64,000 bases of DNA from Burkholderiaceae bacterium (GTDB lineage Bacteria > Pseudomonadota > Gammaproteobacteria > Burkholderiales > Burkholderiaceae_C). The translations under genes were made by a program, and so were the position numbers. Positions within the stretch are counted from its first letter, which is position 1. Each line of letters begins with the position of its first letter. Below, one piece after another: positions 51,820-59,362 of this stretch. The notes beneath the pieces were generated by a model. It did not search any database and had not been told where the DNA came from. It saw nothing but the letters and a program-made list of their open reading frames with translations. The DNA lies in assembly GCA_024235895.1 (NCBI GenBank), contig JACKLM010000007.1, positions 124,001 to 188,000 of the forward strand. The letters are read 5' to 3'.

Positions 51820-52647
51820 TCAGAACGCCGGAGCGCGAAACGGCGTGCCGGCCGGGAAGACCAGCCCGAATTCCGCCTCGAGCACCTCGCTCCGATGCGC
51901 CGCGTCGCGCAGGGTCGTCACCGTCGCGAGGCCTCGTTCGCGCACGACCAACTCGCGGTTGCGCAGGGCCACGCGCCTTTCCGCCCGCGCGCGCTGGGCG
52001 GTGAGGTTCAGCACGAAGGGCGATCCGGGGTAGGTGCTCGTGAAGTGGTTGGCCATCACGAAGTCGACCGCGTGATGCGGCTCGAGCGTGAACGCATACA
52101 GCGCGCTCCACTCGCCGCCGAGATTCCCCTGCAGGACCCAGACGTCGGCCTCGCGTCGCAGGCGGTGGCCGACGGATTCCACCCAGGTCTCGCGGTCCTG
52201 CGCGAGCGGGACCGGCTGCACGAGCCCGTCGGCGCCGAAGCCCACGTCGGCGACGAATGCCCCTTGCGGCAGGTCGACCCGAAGCAGCATGTGGGTGCGC
52301 GGGCGGAGGTCGGCCGTCCCCGCGCGCACGCGGGCGGCCAGCGCCCCGACGCGAAAGCCGAGCGCCTCGAGCGCGGCCTGGAAGAGCGTGTTGTGCTCGA
52401 AGCAGTAGCCCCCGCGCCGGGCGGCGACGAGCTTGGCCTCGACGGCGGCGACGTCGAGGGCGATCGGGCGGCCGAGCAGGATGTCGAGGTTCTCGAACGG
52501 GATCGTCGCGCAGTGCGCGCGGTGCAGCGCGGCGAGCGTGTCGAGGGTCGGCGCGAGCGGGCCGCGCACGCCGATGCGGGCGAGGTAGGCGTCGAGGTCC
52601 AGCTTGCCGGCCGTGGCGGCGAGAGGGAAGTTGGCCTTCATGGACAT
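51820..52647 (-). CDS. Arylamine N-acetyltransferase
   Basis: A 275-residue NAT enzyme with the complete catalytic triad: Cys82 in RRGGYCFEHNTLF, His119 in LRPRTHMLLRV and Asp134 in FVADVGFGADG. IPFENLDILLGRPI is another family signature. NATs transfer acetyl from acetyl-CoA to aromatic amines and hydrazines. The start at 52647 (MSMKANFPLAA) is the first that directly precedes the fold; the longer frame from 52797 adds an Arg-rich leader. Its stop is 173 nt from the start of the lyase-like gene on the same strand. Confidence 0.93.
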   Translation of the reverse strand: MSMKANFPLAATAGKLDLDAYLARIGVRGPLAPTLDTLAALHRAHCATIPFENLDILLGRPIALDVAAVEAKLVAARRGGYCFEHNTLFQAALEALGFRVGALAARVRAGTADLRPRTHMLLRVDLPQGAFVADVGFGADGLVQPVPLAQDRETWVESVGHRLRREADVWVLQGNLGGEWSALYAFTLEPHHAVDFVMANHFTSTYPGSPFVLNLTAQRARAERRVALRNRELVVRERGLATVTTLRDAAHRSEVLEAEFGLVFPAGTPFRAPAF

Positions 52648-52981
52648 CTCCGATTCACGGGCAGGCCCGCGGTGGCGAACCATGCACGATCCCAGCAACG
52701 GCCGTGCCAGCTTCCGATGGCGCGGTTGACCTCGCGCGGCGTGGCGCGGCAGGCGAGCGCGTGCTGCCTTGGGTGTCGGCGTCCCCCGACAGGGCATGGC
52801 GCCGATCCGCCCATCGGGCTGTCGGTGCGGGTGATCGCGCTGTCGGCGATCGCCGACGGGGCGCCCGGCCGCGGGGTCGGCCTGGGCCGCCGATGCCGAA
52901 GTCGCGCTGCGCGAGGCGTCGCCACGTTCGGCTCGGGCCTGGCAGCCGACCCCAAGGGCCGGCCGCGCGCAGCAGGCGCGC
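52648..52981. other. 334-nt stretch without a gene
   Basis: This gap lies between the NAT start and the end of the truncated photolyase. No coding pattern was recognised on either strand, and no trace of the iron-sulphur cysteine region expected at the photolyase C-terminus could be seen. It should hold the NAT promoter. Confidence 0.5.
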
Positions 52982-53596
52982 TCAGGGCACCCCGCCCCCC
53001 GCGCGGATCGCGTAGGGCTTGCTCGCCATCAGGCCGCCGTCGGCGTACTGGCTCATGCCGAGCGTATTCGGCAGCTCGACCCACTCGACGGCGTCGACGT
53101 AGACGGCCAGATACCACGCGTGCAGCTCGCGCGGCGCGACCCCCAGCCGCAGCGCGTAAAGGCCGGTGACCATCAGGCGCTGGATGTGGTGTGCATAGCC
53201 GTGCGCGAGCGTGGACCCGATCGCGTCGGCCAGGCATGCCATCGGTACGTCGCCGCGCCAGTAGAACGCCGGCAGCGCCTCGTGCGCGTCGAGCGCGTCG
53301 AGCGCGTCGAGGTCGAGGTAGCCGGGCTTGCGCGTCCAGGAGATCCCGCACACATACTCGCGCCAGCCGAGGATCTGGCGCACGAAGCCCTCGGCGCGCA
53401 GCCCGTCGGCGAAGTGGCGCATCGCGCTCAGGAACATCGCCGTACGTGCCTTCGACGACGGCACGTGCGTCGACTCGGCATCGACCTCGGCCATCCACAC
53501 CGAGTCGCGCGCGGGGTCGAAGCCGTCGAACGCCGACGACGCGCGGTCGAGCTGGTCGCCGAGCACGAGCACGAGCTGGCGGACTTCAGCGGCCAT
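52982..53596 (-). pseudogene. Internally deleted FeS-type cryptochrome/photolyase (PhrB-like) remnant
   Basis: The 204-residue frame joins two separate parts of a photolyase that is normally about 500 residues. Residues 1-70 (QLVLVLGDQLDRASSAF ... SSKARTAMFLSAMRHFAD) are the N-terminal alpha/beta domain. Residues from about 72 (GFVRQILGWREYVCGISW ... YAHHIQRLMVTGLYALRLG ... YVDAVEWVELPNTLGMSQYA) are the FAD-binding C-terminal domain. About 250 residues between them and the final iron-sulphur region (after SKPYA) are missing. The junction is in frame near 53385-53395. It cannot bind cofactors normally and is most likely non-functional. The DUF2256 gene overlaps its start by 11 nt. Confidence 0.85.
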
Positions 53597-53753
53597 CGCG
53601 CCCCTTGCCCCTGCGGCAGGCGTCGCTGCAGTACCTGACCAAGTCCCAGTTCTTCGCCCAGGCCCGGCGCCAGACCATCTCGCGTCCGCAGGCGACGCAG
53701 ACCTTGCGCGGCAGCGAGGCCTTGTGGCCCTTGAAGCCGAGCGCGGCGGTCAC
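53586..53753 (-). CDS. DUF2256 zinc-finger protein, photolyase-associated
   Basis: About 55 residues: GFKGHKASLPRKVCVACGRE, then MVWRRAWAKNWDLVRYCSDA and CRRGKGRDGR. The pattern CxxCG...RYCSDxCR is that of DUF2256, a small protein usually encoded beside FeS-type photolyases. The GTG at 53753 gives the family's usual length; an ATG at 53822 is in frame and would add 23 residues. Its stop overlaps the photolyase start by 11 nt. Function unknown; it appears intact although its partner gene is deleted. Confidence 0.82.
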   Translation of the reverse strand: MTAALGFKGHKASLPRKVCVACGREMVWRRAWAKNWDLVRYCSDACRRGKGRDGR

Positions 53754-53849
53754 GACACGATCGCGCCGCTCATCGGATCCGGCCGTGGGGTCGAGCCACC
53801 TTTCCCGAGTCGTGCGGGGCATGAACCGGCCGCTGCCGCTGACGCTGCG

Positions 53850-54317
53850 CTACGCCTGCGGCTGCCGCAGCTGGAACACATTGCCCTCCGGGTCCACGCC
53901 GTCGAGGTGCACTTGCCCGCGCCAGGTCCACGCAGCCTCGGGGGGCTTCAGACTGCCGCCTGCGCCCGTGACGGCGCCGCGGCGCGCTTCGATGGACGGC
54001 ACCAGGAACGAAGCCTTGATCGGCGTGTCCTCGAGCGGGACGGGCGGTGATCGCCGCTCGATCGCGGCCGCGGCCGCTTCGGGCATCGCGACGATCGCGA
54101 CCTCGAAGCCCTGGCCGTGCAGGACGACGAAAGTCCGCGCCTGCTCGGCGATCGCCAGCGCAAGGGCGCACTGGTAGAACGACGCCAGGCGCTCCACGTC
54201 CTTGGCGTAGACGACGACCTGGACGGGAGCGGGGGCGGGGACGGGGACGGGGGCGGAGTCGGTCATCTCGGTGGCATCCAGCTGGCTGGCCTCTGGCCCG
54301 ACTATCGCGGAAGGCAT
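53850..54317 (-). CDS. VOC family (glyoxalase/bleomycin resistance-like) protein
   Basis: A 155-residue protein. The conserved fold begins VQVVVYAKDVERLASFYQCA, then FEVAIVAMPEAAAAAI, FLVPSIEARRGAVTGAGGSL and the metal-site strand VHLDGVDPEGNVFQLRQPQ (Glu of DPEGN). It probably dimerises and may be a dioxygenase, glyoxalase or binding protein. The start at 54317 has a strong AGGAG site 7 nt upstream. A Pro/Ala/Val repeat (APVPVPAPAPVQ) near the N-terminus derives from a simple GGGACG-type DNA repeat at 54215-54260. Confidence 0.82.
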   Translation of the reverse strand: MPSAIVGPEASQLDATEMTDSAPVPVPAPAPVQVVVYAKDVERLASFYQCALALAIAEQARTFVVLHGQGFEVAIVAMPEAAAAAIERRSPPVPLEDTPIKASFLVPSIEARRGAVTGAGGSLKPPEAAWTWRGQVHLDGVDPEGNVFQLRQPQA

Positions 54318-54414
54318 GACCCCGCTCCTGCATCGCCTCGAGAGTCCCCGACCACGACGCGCTTGCTGCCGAGGGACCACGCGCGCAGTCGTGCTGCGCC
54401 CGTAGACTGGCCCG

Positions 54415-55554
54415 ATGCATCACGATCCCCTCGCTGCCTACGACGCGCTGACCGAAGGGCGCCGCCACTTCCTGCGCGTGGACGCGCTGTGCGACGCGGC
54501 CGCGCAGCGCTTCCCCGGCCTCGTTCCCGGCGCCGACGAACTCGCAGCCGACGCGCGGTGCGCGCTGAAGGACAAGCTCGGCGTCGAGAAGGCGCAGGGC
54601 GAATTCGTCGCCGCGGTGTTGAGCGACCCGGCGGCGGGCCGGCATCTCTGCCACGCGATGCTGCTGCCGCGCGAGGAGTCCGCCCGCCTCGCTGCCGAGT
54701 TCGAGGCCAAGGGCGAGCTGTCGTTGCCGGGCGCGCGCCTGCATCGCCAGGGCAAGGCCGCGGTCGTCACGATGTGCAACCCGCGCCACCTCAACGCCGA
54801 GGACGAGACGACGCTGGGCGGCCTGGAGACGGCGGTCGACGTGGCGATGCTCGACCCCGCGTCCGAGATCTGCGTGCTGCGCGGCGGCGCGGTGACGCAC
54901 CCGCGCTACGCCGGGGGCCGCGTCTTCGGTGCCGGCATCAACCTCACGCACCTGTACCAGGGGACGATCCGCTACCTCTGGTACCTGGTGCGCGACCTGG
55001 GCCTCGTGAACAAGCTCTACCGCGGGCTCGCGCGGCCCGACGTGGACTCCGAGCTCGACGGCATCGAGAAGCCCTGGCTGGCGGCGGTGGAGCGATTCGC
55101 GATCGGTGGGCACTGCCAGATCCTGCTCGCGGTCGACCACGTGATCGCGGCGCAGGGCGCCTACCTGACGCTGCCGGCGAGGAAGGAGGGCATCATTCCG
55201 GGTGCGGCCAACCTGCGGCTGGCGCGCTTCGTCGGGGCGCGCATTGCGCGCCAGGCGATCCTCGCCGAGCGGCGGCTGGATGGCGACTCGCCCGAGGGCC
55301 GGCTGATCTGCGACGAGATCGTCCCGGCCGCCGAGATGGACGCCGCCATCGAGCGCGCCGTCGAGCGCTTCACGGGCTCGGGCGTGGTGAGCGCGGCGGG
55401 CAACCGGCGCGCCCTGCGCATCGGCGAGGAGCCGCTGGACAGCTTCCGCCGCTACATGGCGGTGTACGCGCGCGAGCAGGCCGAGTGCCACTTCAGCCCG
55501 GCGTTGGTCGCCAACCTCGAGCGGCATTGGGATGCCGCGAGGCGGCGCGGGTGA
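54415..55554 (+). CDS. DpgC-like enoyl-CoA hydratase superfamily protein (cofactor-independent dioxygenase family)
   Basis: A 379-residue protein. The first ~115 residues form a helical extension, followed by the crotonase core. The pattern VTHPRYAGGRVFGAGINLTHL, LGLVNKLYRGLA, EKPWLAAVERFAIGGHCQIL and YLTLPARKEGIIPGAANLRL closely resembles DpgC, the (3,5-dihydroxyphenyl)acetyl-CoA 1,2-dioxygenase of glycopeptide biosynthesis, which oxidises a CoA ester without metal or cofactor. No DpgA/B/D or peptide synthetase genes are nearby, so this homologue must act in another context, perhaps on an aromatic acyl-CoA. It is divergent from the VOC gene and convergent with nrdJ. Confidence 0.82.
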   Translation: MHHDPLAAYDALTEGRRHFLRVDALCDAAAQRFPGLVPGADELAADARCALKDKLGVEKAQGEFVAAVLSDPAAGRHLCHAMLLPREESARLAAEFEAKGELSLPGARLHRQGKAAVVTMCNPRHLNAEDETTLGGLETAVDVAMLDPASEICVLRGGAVTHPRYAGGRVFGAGINLTHLYQGTIRYLWYLVRDLGLVNKLYRGLARPDVDSELDGIEKPWLAAVERFAIGGHCQILLAVDHVIAAQGAYLTLPARKEGIIPGAANLRLARFVGARIARQAILAERRLDGDSPEGRLICDEIVPAAEMDAAIERAVERFTGSGVVSAAGNRRALRIGEEPLDSFRRYMAVYAREQAECHFSPALVANLERHWDAARRRG

Positions 55555-55644
55555 CGGCCGCGTGCGCTGCTCTTCTCCCCCGGGGAGGGCAGCGGCTGGC
55601 GCTATCACAAAGGGTCGGCGCCAGCCGCGCGCTTCAGTGCTTTC

Positions 55645-58551
55645 CTACCCGCACTGCCCCACATACCCGCAAGCCGTGCAGAACTCGCAGCCGTCCTTGT
55701 GGATCACGGTCGCGTTGCCGCACTCGGGGCAGATGCTGCCGGCCTGCGGCGCCGGCGTGCCGGGCAGCGCCGGGGTGGCCAGCACGCCCATCTCGCGCAG
55801 CGGGAAGCCCTCCTCGTCGAGCACGCCCAGCATCGCGTAGCGGTGGATGATCAGCCGCGCCATGTAGGCGACGGTCGACGGCCAGACCTGCTGGCGCCGC
55901 TGCCCCGGCGGCAGCCCGGGGACGAAGGCCATGAAGTGGCCCAGCGGTTCGGCGTAGTTGAGCAGCTTGCGCAGCTTCATCCCGATCCACGCCGGGTCGA
56001 TCACGCGCATGTCCAGCGACAGCACGCGCGCCAGCCCGTCGAGCGCGCGCGGGTAGTTGCCCGCCAGCCCCATCGCGCAGGGGCGCGTGACGGCACTGCC
56101 GTCGGGGGTCGCGAGCTGCACCTCCTTGAGCGTGAGCGTGAAGCGCTCGCCGGTGGCGGGGTTGTCGATGTCGACCGCCCACGCCAGCGTGCCCGACGGG
56201 CTGGTGGCCGGCTCGTCGCGGCTGAACATCGCGTCCATCACCGGCGTGGTGGCCGGGCGCTTCGGGTCGGGCAGGGCGCCGAGCTGCTCGCAGCGCCAGC
56301 GGATCACCGCGGCGGTGGCGGCGACGACGCCCGGGAACAGCCGCGGCACGCCGTCGGGCGGGAAGGGCATCTGGAACGCGCGCTCCTCGGCCACGGTGGC
56401 CAGCGCGTCGAGCTTGAGCTGCAGCCAGGCGGCGTCGTCGGCGCGCAGGTCCATCGACAGCGTCTTGGCCAGCGCGCCCAGCCCGCGCGGCTGCTCGGCG
56501 CCGTTGACCCAGACCTCGAACGGCTTGTTGCGCCCGCCGGCCTCCTGCGCGCTCGCTGGCAGTTCGCCGACGAACAACGCGAAGTCGCCGAACGGGTGCT
56601 GGATCATGTAGGTCCAGGCCGGGTTGCCGGCCGGCAGCTCGGGCCGCCCCGGCCAGCGCAGGCTGGCCAGCACCGGCGTGGGCAGCTTGTCCAGCCGCAG
56701 CCGCTGGTCGGCGGCGTTGACGGTCAGCGCCGGCGTGGCCTCGGCGGTCGTGCTCAGCACCGCGCCCAGCACCGCGTTCGGGCGGTAGGTCGCCAGCCCC
56801 TTGAGGCCCGCCTTCCAGGCCTGCAGGTACAGGTCCTGGAAGTCGGCGTAGGGGTAGTCGGCCGGGACGTTGACGGTCTTGCTGATCGAGGTGTCGATGA
56901 AGGGCGCCACCGCGGCGACCATCGCCGCGTGGTCGGCAGCACTCATCTCGAGCGCGGTGACGAAGGCCGGCGTCAGCGGGGTGGCCTCGCCCTGCAGGTG
57001 GCGGTACAGCCGCCAGGCGTGGTCCTCGACCGCGTACTCGCGCGTCGTGCCGTCGGGCATGCGCTTCTTGCGCGTGTAGGTCCAGCTGAACGCCGGCTCG
57101 ATGCCGTTGCTCGCGTTGTCGGCGAACGCCAGGCTGATCGTGCCGGTCGGCGCGATCGACAGCAGGTGCGAGTTGCGGATGCCGTGCGCACGGATGCGGT
57201 CCTTCAGCGCCCCCGGCAGCCGCGACGCGAAGCGCCCGCCGCTCAGGTACAGGTCGGCGTTGAAGAGCGGGAACGCGCCGCGCTCCTTGGCCAGCTCGAC
57301 CGAGGCGCCGTAGGCGGCGTCGCGCATCACCTCGGAGATGCGGCGCGCCATCGCGCGCGCCGGCTCGGTGTCGTAGCGCAGCCCCAGCATCACCAGCGCG
57401 TCGCCCAGCCCGGTGAACCCGAGCCCGATGCGGCGCTTGCTCGCCGCCTCGGCCTGCTGCTCGGCAAGCGGCCAGACGGTGACGTCGAGCACGTTGTCGA
57501 GCATGCGCACCGCGGTCGCGCAGACCTCGGCGAAGCCGGCGTCGTCGAAGCGCGCGTCGTCGGCGAACGGACGCTGCACGAAGCGCGTCAGGTCGATGCT
57601 GCCGAGGCAGCAGCAGCCGTGCGGCGGCAAGGGCTGCTCGGCGCAGGGGTTGGTCGCCGCGATCGACTCGCAGTAGCCGAGGTTGTTGTCGGCGTTGATG
57701 CGGTCCAGGAACAGCACGCCGGGCTCGGCGTGGTCGTAGGTGGAGCGCATGATCTGGTCCCACAGCTCGCGCGCGCGCACGCGGCGGTAGACCCACAGGC
57801 CGTCGTCGCGCGGGTGCGCGCCGGCGGCTTTCTGCGCCGCGCCGGGCTCGGCGCGGTGCACCAGCTCGACCTCGCCGTCGCGCTCGACCGCCTGCATGAA
57901 GCCGTCGGTGACGCCGACCGAGATGTTGAAATTCTTCAGGTCGCCCTTGTCCTTGGCGTGGATGAAGGCCTCGACGTCCGGGTGGTCGCAGCGCAGCACC
58001 CCCATCTGCGCGCCGCGCCGCGCGCCGGCGGATTCGACCGTCTCGCAGCTGCGGTCGAACACGCGCATGTAGCTCACCGGGCCCGACGCGCTGCTCGCGG
58101 TCGCGTGCACCGCCGCGCCCTGCGGGCGGATGCGGCTGAAGTCGTAGCCCACGCCGCCGCCGCGGCGCATCGTCTCGGCCGCCTGCGCCAGCGCGGTGTA
58201 GATGCCGGGGTGGTCCTCGTCGGGCGCCGTGATGCTGTCGCCCACCGGCTGCACGAAGCAGTTGATCAGCGTGGCCGACAACTCGGTGCCCGCCGCCGAC
58301 GCGATCCGCCCGGCGGGCACGAAGCCGTGCTGCTGCGCGGCGAGGAACTTCGCCTCCCAGGCGGCACGATGCTCGGCCGGCTCGGCGGCGGCGAGCGCGC
58401 GCGCGACGCGCCGGCGCACGTCGTCGGCGCGGTGCTCGTCGCCCTTGGCGTACTTCTCGACCAGCACCTCGGCGCTGATCGGCTGCGGGGGCAGCGCGTC
58501 GGCGCGCTTGCGGGTGGGGGTGCGGGCGGGGTCGTCCTTCGCGACGGTCAT
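55645..58551 (-). CDS. nrdJ: Adenosylcobalamin-dependent (class II) ribonucleotide reductase
   Basis: A 968-residue enzyme reducing ribonucleotides to deoxyribonucleotides. Its class II nature is inferred from the single large chain and the C-terminal zinc ribbon CPECGNATVIHKDGCEFCTACG. The active site has Cys303 in ATNPCAEQPLPPHGCCCLGS, with N and E flanking the thiyl Cys, plus STYDHAEPGVLFLDRINADNN and GGGVGYDFSRIRP. Conserved SATLINCFVQPVGDS supplies an N-terminal redox Cys. A strong GGAGG site precedes the ATG at 58551, excluding the longer frame from 58635. Cobalamin is required, but no B12 riboswitch was found upstream; an FNR-type palindrome is present instead. Confidence 0.93.
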   Translation of the reverse strand: MTVAKDDPARTPTRKRADALPPQPISAEVLVEKYAKGDEHRADDVRRRVARALAAAEPAEHRAAWEAKFLAAQQHGFVPAGRIASAAGTELSATLINCFVQPVGDSITAPDEDHPGIYTALAQAAETMRRGGGVGYDFSRIRPQGAAVHATASSASGPVSYMRVFDRSCETVESAGARRGAQMGVLRCDHPDVEAFIHAKDKGDLKNFNISVGVTDGFMQAVERDGEVELVHRAEPGAAQKAAGAHPRDDGLWVYRRVRARELWDQIMRSTYDHAEPGVLFLDRINADNNLGYCESIAATNPCAEQPLPPHGCCCLGSIDLTRFVQRPFADDARFDDAGFAEVCATAVRMLDNVLDVTVWPLAEQQAEAASKRRIGLGFTGLGDALVMLGLRYDTEPARAMARRISEVMRDAAYGASVELAKERGAFPLFNADLYLSGGRFASRLPGALKDRIRAHGIRNSHLLSIAPTGTISLAFADNASNGIEPAFSWTYTRKKRMPDGTTREYAVEDHAWRLYRHLQGEATPLTPAFVTALEMSAADHAAMVAAVAPFIDTSISKTVNVPADYPYADFQDLYLQAWKAGLKGLATYRPNAVLGAVLSTTAEATPALTVNAADQRLRLDKLPTPVLASLRWPGRPELPAGNPAWTYMIQHPFGDFALFVGELPASAQEAGGRNKPFEVWVNGAEQPRGLGALAKTLSMDLRADDAAWLQLKLDALATVAEERAFQMPFPPDGVPRLFPGVVAATAAVIRWRCEQLGALPDPKRPATTPVMDAMFSRDEPATSPSGTLAWAVDIDNPATGERFTLTLKEVQLATPDGSAVTRPCAMGLAGNYPRALDGLARVLSLDMRVIDPAWIGMKLRKLLNYAEPLGHFMAFVPGLPPGQRRQQVWPSTVAYMARLIIHRYAMLGVLDEEGFPLREMGVLATPALPGTPAPQAGSICPECGNATVIHKDGCEFCTACGYVGQCG

Positions 58552-58620
58552 GATTCCTCCATGTTTCGGGGGCCGGATGGCGGGTGATCGGGCCCCGTTC
58601 GGATCGGGTCGGATGGCGGC

Positions 58621-58636
58621 CTTGACTCCCGTCAAG
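58621..58636. promoter_or_regulatory. FNR/CRP-family-like palindrome upstream of nrdJ
   Basis: CTTGAC-TCCC-GTCAAG is a perfect 6-bp inverted repeat with a 4-nt centre, 70 nt before the nrdJ start. The half-site TTGAC-N4-GTCAA resembles FNR/Anr/Dnr boxes (TTGAT-N4-ATCAA). Oxygen-dependent control of an oxygen-tolerant class II reductase would be plausible, but this is inference from one site. Confidence 0.45.
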
Positions 58637-58781
58637 CGGGCGCATCCTGCGCAGCCCCGAGTATCGCCGCTTCGCGCCGCCCCGGCCCTGCAGACCCCCC
58701 TCGGGAAAAGCCCTTGCCGAGGCCTGCCGACGAGACCCTCCGGCGGTCCGGCGGCGGTCCGGGTGGGGTCCGGTCTGGGTG

Positions 58782-58827
58782 GGGTCAGGTCCCGAATCGC
58801 AAGGCCTTGCGATTCGGGACCTGACCC
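58782..58827. repeat. 46-bp perfect palindrome
   Basis: GGGTCAGGTCCCGAATCGCA (58782-58801) begins a 23-bp arm that is an exact inverted copy of 58805-58827, with no spacer between the arms. It lies between nrdJ and the SirB2 gene, just right of GGTGGGGTC-type direct repeats (about 58739-58785). It could be a REP element, of the kind associated with RAYT transposases, or act as a strong bidirectional transcription stop. No transposase gene is adjacent. Confidence 0.85.
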
Positions 58828-58860
58828 TCGCTACGTCACTCGGTACGCTCCGCGCCGTCT

Positions 58861-59265
58861 TCAGCGCAGCGCGGCGAAAACCCCGAGCGGATCGTGCGCC
58901 AGCGCGACCGACACCATGAAGCCGAAGCACGCCAGCGACGCCAGCGTCCACGCCACTCGCGCGCGCGTCGTGCGCGCGCGCTGCAGCGCCATCGTCCCCA
59001 GGCCGATGTAGACGACGAGCAGCACCAGCTTGACGCCGAGCCAGGTCTGCTCCAGCGGGTGGATCTGCAGCGCCGCCCACAGCAGCGAACCGGCGGTCAG
59101 CAGCCCGGTGTCGACGACCCAGCTCGCCGCCCGCGCCGGCAGCGACAGCGGCCAGCGCGCGCCGGCCAGGTGGGCGAAGGCGCGCAGCGCGAAGTAGCTG
59201 CCGCTCAGCGTGACGAATCCGATGTGCGCGTGGCGCAGCGCGAGGTAGTGGTCGATCAGGCTCAT
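58861..59265 (-). CDS. SirB2 family membrane protein
   Basis: A 134-residue protein with four hydrophobic segments: HAHIGFVTLSGSYFALRAFA, ASWVVDTGLLTAGSLLWAAL, TWLGVKLVLLVVYIGLGTMA and VAWTLASLACFGFMVSVALA. The HIGFVTLSGSYFALR start and the central DTGLL motif are the SirB family hallmarks; SirB2 was named as an invasion gene regulator but its biochemical role is unclear. The start at 59265 is fixed by MSLIDHYLALRHAHIG. It ends just left of the palindrome at 58782-58827. Confidence 0.85.
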   Translation of the reverse strand: MSLIDHYLALRHAHIGFVTLSGSYFALRAFAHLAGARWPLSLPARAASWVVDTGLLTAGSLLWAALQIHPLEQTWLGVKLVLLVVYIGLGTMALQRARTTRARVAWTLASLACFGFMVSVALAHDPLGVFAALR

Positions 59266-59362
59266 GGTCCGGGCGCGGGGAACGCGTCCGGATTGTGCCG
59301 GCGGTGGCGCCGGCAGGCCGCTGCGGGCTCCGCACGCGTCCTGCCGTGGCCCCGAGCGCTCG

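Noticed and set aside
54215..54260. GGGACG/GGGGCG simple repeat considered as a regulatory repeat or CRISPR-like unit
   Set aside because: It lies within the VOC coding region and encodes a Pro/Ala/Val stretch; units are too short and no spacers exist.
55699..58587. A 962-codon plus-strand frame
   Set aside because: Exactly antisense to nrdJ, whose active-site and zinc-ribbon motifs are clear on the minus strand.
58552..58860. Possible cobalamin riboswitch before nrdJ
   Set aside because: No B12-box-like core (GCCACTG type) was found on the minus strand; the structured parts are the palindrome and the FNR-like site.
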